Source: Homarus americanus (taxonomy: Eukaryota; Arthropoda; Malacostraca; Decapoda; Nephropidae). From it: a DNA stretch of 64,000 nucleotides. A model generated the notes under the pieces. That model ran no database searches, was not told the origin of the DNA, and saw only the letters and a list, made by a program, of their open reading frames with translations. Every line of letters begins with the position of its first letter. The stretch's first letter is position 1. A program made the translations under genes and the position numbers. The stretch spans positions 38,501-102,500 of the forward strand of contig NW_024726283.1 of the NCBI RefSeq assembly GCF_018991925.1. The letters run 5' to 3'. Below are positions 13,485 to 24,037 of the stretch, in pieces.

Positions 13485-15104
13485 CAGTATTACCCCGCTT
13501 AATGCGGTTTCGCTTAGCGCGTTTTACCGTATACGCGGTGCCTCGCCAGAGCTGAACTTTCACTTAACGCGGGTTTTTTCCACGTATACGCGGTGAGTGT
13601 CCGGCTCGAGAGCTATTTTTAGATTCGCCCCACCCTGCCTGACTGCCTGTTTTAGCTCATAAAATTCATACAAATTACCCAGCCAGAATATAATTTACAT
13701 TGCTGGAATTCTTACAATATGATGATCATTTTGAAAACAAACATCATAGATTTTGCATTAGACATACAAATTTTAGATATAATGTTTACTCTGAGTAAAT
13801 ATGTTATTTTTTGTGCAAAATATATGACATTTGTATTCAAAATATTCCTGGGCTTACAAGGAATCCAGCAATGTCAATTATATTATCCTAACTTTAGTTT
13901 GAGGTATTCTTAATTACTAAAAAGGTAAATATTCTGGTTTTCCCACACATCTGGTGGGACGGTTGGTGGGGGGTGGGGGGGGGAGGGAGGGACCGACCGA
14001 CCATCTGTTACCGTGTGGAGAATATTTTTTTTTTTTTTATTAACTGAAGATATTTGTTTTAGCTCATAAAATTCATACAAATTACCCGGTCAGAATATAA
14101 TTTACATTGCTGGAATTCTTACAATATGATGATCATTTTGAATATAAACATCATAGGTTTTGCATTAGACATACAAATTTTAGATGTAATGTTTACTCTG
14201 AGTAAATATGTTATCTTTTGTGCAAATTATATGACATTTATATTCAAAATATTCCTGGTCTTACAAGGAACCCAGCAATGTCAATTATATTATCCTAACT
14301 TTAATCTGAGGTATTATTTAATACTAAATGTTAAAATTTAGTTTTTTCACCCAACATCTCTTGAAGGGAGGATTGGTGGGGGGTGGGGGGGAGGGTTGGG
14401 ACTGACCGCGCGGTTGGAAGAGGGGGGAGGCAAGGTGGAGTACTTTGGTTGACAGTGTCGTGAAGAATATTTTTTTTTTTTTATTAACTGAAGATATTTG
14501 TTTTAGCTCATAAAATTCATACAAATTACCCGGCCAGAATATAATTTACATTGCTGGAATTCTTACAATTTGCATCATTATTTTGAATATAAACATCACA
14601 GATTTTGCATTAGACATACAAATTTTAGATATAATGTATACCTATAAAATAGGCTATGTTATCTTTTAGAAAAAATATATGATATTTATATTCAAAAATA
14701 TTCTGGTCTTGCCATGAACCCAGCAATGTCAATTGTATTATCGTAACTTAGTTTGAGTGTATTATTTATTGTTTCTAGTGGTTTCCAAAATTTCTCAGAG
14801 GGAAGAGCCAGTGAGTGTAGTGTGAGAAGAGGGGGAGGGAGTCGAGTCCATTATTTGAATGGACATTAACTTGACGACTGTATTTCTCTATTTCTCTTAA
14901 GTATTAATTGTGTGCATGTACCATCATAAAATTAAGATGTTATTTTTACTAGAACATAGGTATTGTGTCGGAAAAAGTGGAGTTTGGGGGTCGGGCAAGT
15001 TTCTATTGGAATTAATCCCATATGTTCTGTTGTTCACTTAGCGTGGTTTTCACTTAACACGGTACCCTGTGGGTTTTATTGACCGCGTTAAGCGGGTACT
15101 ACTG
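13485..15104 (+). mobile_element. Family E element copy 1 with three palindromic units
   Basis: Left end CAGTATTACCCCGCTTAATG, right end TTAAGCGGGTACTACTG, TA on both sides. Sub-terminal blocks such as TGCCTCGCCAGAGCTGAAC and TATACGCGGTGAGTGTCCGG match the transposase-bearing copy E5. In place of the transposase are three palindromic units at about 13685-13889, 14092-14296 and 14536-14743. These are separated by TCATAAAATTCATACAAATT, A/T runs and G-rich tracts (13953-13992, 14366-14400). It is non-autonomous. Short frames of 64-71 codons across each unit come from the palindrome. Confidence 0.9.
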
Positions 15105-15299
15105 TATATCCAAAATGAGTAATACAAATCATTAATAATATGTAGAATATTAAAACACACAAGAGGAGACGAGACAGCATTGTTTTCTTTAGTGTTTTCT
15201 GTCGGAATGATGGTTCAACATTTGAAACTGAAGAAAATAAGACCCTGGTTGTAGCTGGAGTAAAATTAATTCAATAAAATTAATATATATGTAACCGGC

Positions 15300-16029
15300 C
15301 GGAATTCTTACTACTTAGTGTTTGTTTTTTTAGTTATAGTGGATGGTAATGCAGTGGAAGTGCCCTTCAGAGAATATCGAACCAGCACAAACACAAACTT
15401 CCATGACCGTGGAATAGCTAGCTCCTGTGATTGGGGTTAATGAGACGCGCTGGTAAAAGATAGCACTTCTATTCCTTCCAACACTACAGACAGAATCAAT
15501 AATTGTACACAAGCACTAGAGTACTTCTTAGCTGGCTTACAACACTGCAATGGGAAACAAAAGTTGTACATGGTATCAACAAAGTTATTAAAAGATATTA
15601 ATTGCATCCAAAAAGAACTAATAATGCAGCAGTACTACAGACACCAGAACGAGGAACTCATCTGAAACAATTCCTTCATACATCCTACATCACTTAGTGG
15701 CACATACAGGGTAAGACATTAAAAAAATATTACTTGCACCGATGAAAATGCTTTAAGTGCATCCGACAAAATTATAGCAATCCCTGAGGAATAGAAATCC
15801 TGATTTAGTCATACTACACTAGAACATGGATCACTCATAGCCTGTCTGGGATGACCCACAAAATACTCTAATCCTAACTGTCCTAGAACCCGAAGGTTGT
15901 AACTACTAACCTGCCAAGGGGCAAGCATTGACAAGAAACCGAGAAAATCACTCATGACCCATCAGGCAGGTGGGTGCTCCACTGTTTTTTCATTACTCTT
16001 TCTAGGTTTCAGGAGTCATGAGTGTATTT
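15300..16029. other. No gene recognised (apparently low-copy)
   Basis: No match to the repeat families seen elsewhere in the window. Frames are short. It could be low-copy sequence upstream of the host gene. Confidence 0.4.
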
Positions 16030-16375
16030 CTCCACCAACACCAGTAACATGCTTCACACATACTGTAAGTTCAGAATGCACCCGTACTTTAAGGTGCTAC
16101 AGCATTCACCAATTTTTTGAAGAGGAACTCCTATGTTCCACATGCACAATCAACCATGAGGAGTGTTGATCTCACACCTGGACTTGGTTATTCTAATCAC
16201 ATTTCACCACCATCACCCGTAACATGCTTCACACATAAGTTCAGAATGCACCCGTACTTTAAGGTGCTACAGCATTCACCAATTTTTTTAAGAGGAACTC
16301 CTACGTCCCACATGTGCAATCAACCATGGGGAGCGTTGATTACACACCTAGACTTGGCTATTATAATCACTTGCA
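16030..16375 (+). repeat. Tandem duplication, two units of ~170-175 bp
   Basis: TAACATGCTTCACACATA at about 16045 and 16220, CAGAATGCACCCGTACTTTA and GGTGCTACAGCATTCACCAA recur with a period of about 175 bp and small differences. The 143-codon frame over it has no recognisable domain and I do not call it a gene. Confidence 0.8.
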
Positions 16376-16379
16376 CACA

Positions 16380-17090
16380 ATACTGGGGAGATGAATGTGT
16401 CTATGTAACCACTAGAACTCCCGGTCGCAGCGCAGACCCTTCATTCACTCAGTCTGCACTCAGTTGGCTGACTCCCAATATTTCATGGACAGGAAGAGAG
16501 CGACCGTCGGCCTGCCTAGTTAGGCCGGCTCCGAGTACAACCAGGTGAACCCTGCCCAACTGAGGAGGGTCTACCTTCCCATTAGTAAGATTTTTCACTG
16601 ACTGACTGAGGAGATGTGTGGGTGGTTCTTGTGGTATTGTATGAACCTAGGTGGGGAGATTCGATGATTCAGATCAACCACAACCAAGCTTCCGGTCAGT
16701 CACGGTAGTTTGGTAGGTACGGAGACCCATCTGCTCGCTGGCCGGGTGGGTATCCACCCCGTGAGTCGCCAGCTATGTCTTCCAAACCGCTATCACCACC
16801 AACCATCAGCCACCAACCAAGTGGGGCCCGTGACCCTGCAAAAGGAGTACTGTAGTTTGTTGTTTACTGTTAAATTCTTCTCCGCCTATTTAAACACGGC
16901 CTGAGAGATCAGGACTTACTGCAACACGGATGAACGAGCAGGAAGGGATGAGGCCACGCGTTGTTTTTCCTTGGCGGAACGCGAGTTAGACGCCTGCTTC
17001 GTCAATGACTGTGAGCTAGTGAGGCCCGGGTACGCCTGCATCCCTCAGGCGCCTGGCCCATGACGTCATCTTTCGCAAGATTTCTAATAG
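16380..17090 (+). promoter_or_regulatory. Candidate promoter / 5' region
   Basis: A GC-richer, low-copy stretch about 3 kb upstream of the first exon found. It contains a full CRE-like TGACGTCA at about 17060 and GC-rich segments such as GGCGGAACGCGAGTTAGACG. No TATA box stands out. Placement fits a promoter or untranslated first exon of the membrane-protein gene, but nothing in the sequence proves transcription. It could equally be unrelated low-copy DNA. Confidence 0.25.
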
Positions 17091-17408
17091 TTTCTTTGGG
17101 ACACTCGTAACATTTAGATTTGGGAACTATCCACAATAACTTTAAATTTTATAATTGTCCCCTAACTTCATGAATCGTGTTTACATTAATTCGATAAGGT
17201 ACATTTAAATTTCTATAAGCCTAATTCAAAATGCTTCCACCCCCCTGACTGAGGGTGTTGCTTGCAGGTTTTGTTTTGACTTGCCACGAGACGTGGGTGT
17301 TTCAGCCTAGCCTACTTATGTTTCCCTGTTTGGCAGATCGGTCATTTTTGTTCTAACGTCTCTAAATATCACATTAAAATTTCTGAATATTACATATAAT
17401 TTTAAGTA

Positions 17409-18121
17409 CAGTAGTACCCCGATTTCTGGTCAATTGAACCCACAGGGTACATGAAAAATCCGCGTAAATGGAACAACAGAACATATGGGATTAATTCCAA
17501 CTCCACTTTTTCCGACACAATATCTATGTTGTAGTAAAAATAACATCTAAATTTTATGATGGTATGCTCACACAATTAATATTTAAGAGAAATACAGTCG
17601 CCAGGTTAATGTCCATTCAAATAATAGACTCAAATCCCCCCCCCTCTTCCCAGCTCACTGGCCCCTACCTCTCTGAGAAATGATTGGGTGAAACACTAGA
17701 TTTTAACGTTTAGTAATAAATAATACCTCAGACTAAAGTTAGGATAATATAATTGACATTTCTGGATTCCTTGCAGGTCAGGGAATATTTTGAATGTAAA
17801 CTTCATATATTTTGCACAAAAGATAAAATACTTGCTTTGTGTAAACCAAATTATTACATAAGATCTAAAATTTGTATGTCTAATGCAAAATCCATGATGT
17901 TTATATTCAAAATGATCATCATATTGTAAGAATTCCAGCAATGTAAACTATATTCTGGCTGGGTAATTTGTATGAATTTTATGAGCTAAATAAAAAAAAA
18001 AAATTATACTTCATGCGTATATGGGTAGATGAACAGCGGAAAGTGAAAGTTCGGTTCTGGCGAGGCACGGTGTATATGAGAAATCGCGTAAAGTGAAACC
18101 GCGTAAAGCGGGGTAATACTG
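17409..18121 (-). mobile_element. Family E element copy 2 with one palindromic unit (713 bp)
   Basis: Ends CAGTAGTACCCCGATTTCTG and GCGTAAAGCGGGGTAATACTG, TA on both sides. Orientation is opposite to E1. One palindromic unit lies at 17742-17956. Right-flank DNA (ATGTTATTTAATGTTAATAA) is block C, the same sequence that flanks S1 at 25466. Confidence 0.85.
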
Positions 18122-18339
18122 TAATGTTATTTAATGTTAATAAATGGTACAGTAAAAGTAGCTTACCATTAATGGTAAAGAAAAAAGTAAGACTGCTACG
18201 CCATCATATGTAAGTGTGTACATGTGAAAACACATCATCATTACTCTTCATAAGAATATGAAAACAAAGCTTGTTTATTGTTCATATTTGTTTTAAATAA
18301 TATTTACGAATGTAAAACAAAAATTCTACTCACCTTTGG

Positions 18340-19187
18340 CAGTAAATCTAAAACATAAGGACAGCCAATGATGTGCGAGTTTTTACTCAGATGATGAAGT
18401 CATCAGGCTCAACTTTGGCTGAAGCTGTAGCTTTCCATAAAGATATCATGACTTGCTGAAACTGTTACTGAACTTGAAGTTGTTGCTGAAGCTTCTTATG
18501 ATGCTGAATTTGATAGTGTAGCTGAAGTTGATGGTTTAGGCCTTCAAATAATAATGCTGTCTAAAGAACCTTGCACAGCTGCTTTCTTTTCTCATTATAC
18601 ATCTTTATGTAGAGGTCATTTGCATTTTTCATGTCCTTGTTAATTTCAATGCTTTGTTCTGTTAGTGGATCCATTTCAAAAAATATGTTCATTGCTTGCT
18701 CCATATAATATCACACAGACATTTCACCTTTTTCATATCGTTTTAACACATCTAGTTTCTTGGCTAAGCTTAGATACTCTCCTTTAGCTTTTGAATCAGC
18801 ACTACCATCACTTGCTCTCTTGCTCATGCTGAATAGGGATGCAAAAATGATGTAAGAAACCTGAGAAAGTTTTTCTCCTTTTATTGTTCTCATGCGTGAA
18901 AACAAGGGCCCGCCAACTGCGGCTGTTTATGCAAGTGATGTTGGCATCACCATTCACAAGCCCAGCAGCCTCCATGCACAAGGCGTGTTTTTTTGTTATT
19001 GCTTTTTTATAATGCATATGGGGATTTAGTTATTATTTATGTGAAAATGTATTTATTTGTTTTTTATTCTATTTTTGTCATAAATATGAAGAAAATAATG
19101 GCGTGAATTGAATTGGGACCTAAATTAACCAGGGTCTTAAATATGAATTGTCGTTAGTAGAACCGTCGTTATCGGAGGCTTTCCTGT
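18340..19187 (-). pseudogene. Family M: pogo transposase remnant with internal deletion
   Basis: Minus-strand reading gives MSKRASDGSADSKAK followed by LSLAKKLDVLKRYEKGEMSV, the start of a pogo/Tigger psq-type DNA-binding domain. It then jumps to MNIFFEMDPLTEQSIEIN and DLYIKMYNEKRKQL, resembling a transposase C-terminal tail. The catalytic core is missing. The upstream end at 19187 is the M terminus (TCGGAGGCTTTCCTG then TA). The other terminus is not found. The element is dead. Confidence 0.6.
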
Positions 19188-19357
19188 ATTCTTGTAAAGA
19201 GATGGAGATTTTACTTAATTAGAACTACCCTTATTGACTCGGGGAATTTAGACTCTTGGAAAACATTCCCCAGCACCCAGAAGCAGTCTGAGGATATGGG
19301 ACTAGTGTCTGTTTGTACAAGAGACATTCTTTTGACTCTCAGAAACTTTTCCCAGTA

Positions 19358-19718
19358 CAGTGGGGTATGCTATAACGAACGGATCCTACTACGAATATTC
19401 CTATAACGAACGGTTTTGCCTATAAAATTGAGAATGCAATAATGAACGAAACCCCTACAACGAACATTATTTAAATTTTTTTTTTTTTTTTTTATACTAA
19501 TTTATTGTTTTTTATTACAAGTATTAATGATATTCTTTATTTCAGGGGTTTAGATGCATATTTATGCACTTTTTTAAAATTTTTACAATTTTATATTATA
19601 TTTTTCAGTGTTAAGTGGTTGTATTTGAGGGCCTGGAACGGATTAATCCTATAACGAACAAATGCTATAACGAACAAGGTTCTAGAACCAATTAGATTCG
19701 TTATAGCATACCCCACTG
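19358..19718. mobile_element. Family J MITE copy 2 (361 bp)
   Basis: Ends CAGTGGGGTATGCTATAACG and CGTTATAGCATACCCCACTG form a perfect terminal inverted repeat, flanked by TA. It is inverted relative to J1 and carries poly(T) where J1 has poly(A). Confidence 0.9.
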
Positions 19719-20071
19719 TAACTGGAAAAAATTCCGGGGATAAAGTATTTTCCCAGGCTTGAGAAAGTCATCTGGTTATTCGGAAATCTCTCATCCCCAG
19801 AAGTGCTCTGCACCAAATGTTCTGGCTAACACTGTTTTAAGTTCATGGAAACTGAAAAATGTACTTAGTTGAGGAGAAATTATAAAGAAATTGTATGACG
19901 TAACCTTATGTATTATGCTATAGTTTGTTCTGAACAAATTCCTGAAGCTTGTGTTCAGGTCTTCATCAATTTTTATAGCACTAATTGTCATTAAAATGAA
20001 TGACCTAGTGGCTATACTATACTAAGTCGGGCTGTGTAATTTGCCTTTTTTCCTGCTTATTGTTTGTCCAG

Positions 20072-20279
20072 TTTTCTCTTGAAAACTCAATCATCTACTG
20101 AGCATAAATGTGGAACAGCAGTCATAATGAATTTTTCCCATGAGTCACTAATGCTGAGTGTTGAGTACTTACAGATGGTGTTGGCCATGTGGGAATTACG
20201 GCGACAGAAAGCTGGATGGCCCTACTTATACTTCAGCCGTGTAATAACAGTTGAAACTTTCCTGCTGGTAGCAAGAGTG
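20072..20279 (+). CDS. Exon 1 found: polytopic membrane protein
   Basis: Acceptor: a pyrimidine tract ending TGTTTGTCCAG at 20071. Donor: GTGAGT at 20280. One base completes a codon from an upstream exon; the frame then reads on for 69 codons with no stop. It contains SVEYLQMVLAMWELRRQKAG and WPYLYFSRVITVETFLLVAR, a hydrophobic segment that continues in the next exon. An in-frame ATG at 20127 could be an alternative initiator if this is the first coding exon, but the strong acceptor argues that exons lie upstream. Family not recognised. Confidence 0.7.
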
Positions 20280-20523
20280 GTGAGTATTTAATAATATTTG
20301 AATGTTGATAGTATTCTTTATTGTTTAAGTTGCTTCTCCAGATTTAGTGCTGCCACTTACTGTGTAAATATACCACCTAGGGATATGGCACTAAAAGTTT
20401 GAATTGATATTTGTTACATTTTGAATAAAAAAATTTATTGTTTTGTCAGATGGCATCTCAGTTGAGGAAAAAAAAGCTGTATAACAGATATCCATAATAA
20501 TACAACTTTATTTTAACTTTCAG

Positions 20524-20736
20524 ACTCTAGGAGTTTATGCCATCATATTCTTATGGAACTCTTCCTTGATTGATGGTTTACGAAACACAAGTGATGGCTA
20601 TGATTGGTGGGAGTCCCCGCACGTACGCGTGCCAGGATACTTTGTCTATCCTTGTGTTATTGCAGCAGCATATGGTGTGATTGTCAGTATTGAAGGAACT
20701 CTCTCCCATTTCTCTGGTGAAGTACACAACAAGTTG
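20524..20736 (+). CDS. Exon 2: polytopic membrane protein
   Basis: Acceptor TTTTAACTTTCAG, donor GTGAGT, 71 codons, phase 0 at both ends. The start (TLGVYAIIFLWN) completes the first hydrophobic segment. A polar, probably extracytoplasmic loop follows with NSS and NTS glycosylation sequons and a WW pair (DGYDWWESPHVRVPG), then a second hydrophobic segment (YPCVIAAAYGVIVSIEG). Family L is inserted 12 bp after the exon end. Function unknown. Confidence 0.85.
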
Positions 20737-20748
20737 GTGAGTAGAATA

Positions 20749-21451
20749 CAGACAGCCCCCTGCTTACAAACATAATGGAATTGGTTCCGGAGGTCTGTTC
20801 ATAAGTCCAAATTCACCTCTATTGCTTGCAAACAATGTGTTAAATATGAAAAATACCTTAAATATTGTACAGCACACCCACAGCACAGTGCTCCATCCTA
20901 CAATGTTGATTTTGGTCCTCCAAACACAAAAGTTTTTTATCTCATCATTTAATTTTCTTCTTTTCTTACTTATGATGGTCGATTGCAAAGCTACAGAATG
21001 CTTTTTTGCTCCTTAAGTCTTTTATTGTCCTTTAAACTCGTACCAACAATCGAATAATTCAGTTCGAAAGCACCTCTTTCCACTTGCTTTATTATCGCCA
21101 CTTTTGTTGCCGTTGTAATCATGTGTAATTTCTTAGGCATGAACTCATCACTGGCATTATTACCTTTATATTTCTCAGACATATTGGGTTTAATAATATT
21201 TGTTTAAAGCCACAAGAAATGAACTTTTGCCACCGTAATGCTGTGAATGAGACAACAACAACAACTTAAATGGCTGCCGCTTGGCCAGGAATGCTGGAAA
21301 TAGCGCACTAATGCTATCTATTGAATGTCAGTGGAACTGACAACTTTTGCGCTTTTGCATTGAACAGAAATATGGACATACGGACAGGTTTGTTCATATG
21401 TACAGGTGTGAAAGTTATTAAGTTGAACGTTCGTAAGTAGAGGAGATATTG
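20749..21451 (-). mobile_element. Family L element with pogo HTH fragment
   Basis: Imperfect ends (CCCCCTGCTTACAAAC and the complement of CTCCTCTACTTACGAACG) with TA on both sides. A minus-strand frame at 20991-21182 reads MPKKLHMITTATKVAIIKQV and IVGTSLKDNKRLKEQ, a pogo/Tigger psq helix-turn-helix with a small deletion. No catalytic domain remains. It starts within the +12 region of the exon 2 donor and leaves GTGAGT intact. Confidence 0.7.
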
Positions 21452-21472
21452 TATATACTTATCCCCCCATAT

Positions 21473-21520
21473 TCGCGAATTCACAATTCATGACAAATCC
21501 CAAGAATTGTGAATTCGCGA
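21473..21520. repeat. Perfect 17-bp inverted repeat (hairpin)
   Basis: Arms TCGCGAATTCACAATTC (21473-21489) and its complement (21504-21520) around a 14-base loop. It probably consists of two abutting ends of another TIR family (TTCGCGAATTC motif) with almost nothing left between. Confidence 0.85.
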
Positions 21521-21834
21521 GTACTGAATTTAATACCTTATGGAAAAAATGGGGTTTGGTACCATGGCTACCAAAATTATCATATTTGTCTTAATATTTT
21601 GGGTTAGAAATGATAAATGTTTCAGAGATGGTGTTGATGGATTGAATTTTTGTAATAAAAAATAATAAATTTTAATAAATAATTCTTTCTTTTTTACATA
21701 AAATTCAAGTCTGAGTATATAAATAAACACTTAACTTATATCACTCAGGATATTATAGTCTACCCTAGTAAAACCGTTTTCTCTAACACAGCAATTGTGT
21801 AAAAATTCCAATACTCTAATGTGGCTTAGAAATA
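21521..21834. other. No gene recognised
   Basis: AT-rich intronic sequence. Short frames only. Confidence 0.4.
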
Positions 21835-23292
21835 CAGGTTGTACCTCTCTAGTCCGGCAACCTCGGGACCTGACCGATGCCGGACCATGGAAATTCACCC
21901 TTTTCCTGGATAGATAGTGACTTGTGCTTATGCCTGGAAGCACTAGCACCACTTTCTCTGCGTCATGGTCTCTTTGAAGACATATTGAAGGGTTAAATGT
22001 CGTATAGTAGCTTCTCAAATTTCGCGAGTTTTTAATTCTTAACGTATTTTATTGGAACACACAAAAAAATAAATAAATAAAAATTTTGACGGCGGAAACT
22101 TGAATTTCGACGGGCTTGAACGGCCCGCCAACGTGCAGACGACGTGCATAATCGTGTAAACAGCGTCATTTCTCTTATGTACAAAAGATTCATTATTGTT
22201 TATTACTGAATGTCTTTTTTATTGAATTAATGTTTATGTGTGTAAAATGAGCAATACAATTCATTAATAATACGTAGAATATTAAAACACGAGGAAATGA
22301 CACAGCATTGTTTTCATTGATTACAAAACCAGTGACTGACTGGTTCTACATATAAAACTGAAGAAAATAAGACCTTTGTTGTAGCTGTAGTAAAATTAAT
22401 ATGGTTGTTTTAAGTAATGTTATTTAATGTTAATAAATGGAACAATAGAAGTAGCTAACGATAATGGTAAAGAAAAAGAGAGATCGCATATGTAAGTGCG
22501 CATGCGCACACGTGAAAACATATCATCATTACTTTACATAAGAATATGAAAGCAACACTTATTTACTGTTCATATATATTTTAATTAATGTTTCTGAATT
22601 TGTTTTTTTTTTTAATTAATGTACGTGTGTGCAAAATTAACAATACAATTTATTAATAATACGTGGAATATTAGAGGAGACTAGACGGCTGCCGGCATTG
22701 TTTATGTTAAAGCTTACGAAACCAGTGACTGATTGGTCCTACATATAAAACTGAAGAAAATAAGACCCTGAGTTTAGCTGTAGTAAAATTAATGTAAAAA
22801 ATGAATATGGTTGCTTGAAGTACCTGTAATGTTATTTAATGTTAATAAATGGAACAATATAAGTAGCTAACCATCAATGGTAAAAAAAAAGTGAGACTGC
22901 TCGTATGTAAGTGCGCACATGTGAAAATATATCGTCATTACTCTACATAAGAATATGAAAGCAACACTTATTTACTGCTCATATATATTGAAGGGTTAAA
23001 TGTTGTACTCTGTATAGACAAGCAGAGAGAGAGAGAGAGCAGCCGAACTGCCGGATGTAAACAAACCTTAATTTCCCGCAGTTTTTTTTTTTTTAAGGGG
23101 ATTAGCCCACCCGGGCATAGGTCACTGACCCACATTGGGGCCTGAGGGGCAAAAATTTAATACTCCTGTAATAATAATAATAATTCAGATAAAAAAAAAA
23201 CCCTCCCTATCTACCTATTGGACAAACTAAAATCGTTCCGGACCACGGGAGTTTCCGGACCACGGAATGCCGGACTAGAGAGGTACAACCTG
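21835..23292. mobile_element. Family A element copy 2 (1458 bp)
   Basis: Same termini as A1, TA on both sides, same order: two block C repeats, GC-rich module with AAT tail at about 23098-23190. It has lost one of the two GCCGGACCATGGAAATT repeats near the left end. It is the least rearranged of the four copies and a useful reference. Confidence 0.9.
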
Positions 23293-23577
23293 TATAGACA
23301 TAATATAAAATGACAGTATAAAATAAGAAAAATTAAGTGCATGGGTGTGTATATGTGGAAAGTGAAAATATGCGTGTAGGCAATTAGCACGGAGCTGTAA
23401 CTGTATCTCAACTCGCCAGACAGACAAATTTATTTGACTCAGATTTTTACAAAGAATGAAGCACAGCTTCTTAATACAACAATCACATATAAATAACAAT
23501 TTACAATAGATGCATTTTTCAAAAATGGTTATAATTATTTGAGTGATTTCTTATATTTGTTGGTATGAACTACAGTA

Positions 23578-23660
23578 CAGTATTCCCTTAAAGCTCGCGA
23601 GGGTTAGGTAAAATGGACCTCGCAAGAAAGCAAAATTCGCAAGTTTTTCATGACGGTTCC
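23578..23660. mobile_element. Family Y terminus (fragment)
   Basis: CAGTATTCCCTTAAAGCTCG preceded by TA has the form of a CAG-type element end. No inverted partner was located before 24037. Confidence 0.35.
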
Positions 23661-24037
23661 CAAATTGTGCAAAATACAGTACATATGGTATAAAGAGCTA
23701 TGTGTACACATATCCCTTAAACTACAGTATAGGCATTTAAACAACTCAGCCCTCGCCCCTCCATGGATTGCACTATGGGTTGAATGGAGTGCAAAGTAGA
23801 TTGCGTACTGCATCTGACAGCTTCCACTATTCTGACTGCAAGGAGTCTCTACAGTCTTTACCTTAGGGAGGGAGGGAGGGAGAGGGTAATGCATGGTGCC
23901 ATTGTTACATGTAGTGAAATTATGAAAGTTGTGTAAAAATTATTTCAAAATGCTAATGTGACAGAAATATAGAAAATATAATTTAATATACTGTATGTGG
24001 AAAAGATTCCTTATTATGAGCTCCTCAACAGCTGATA

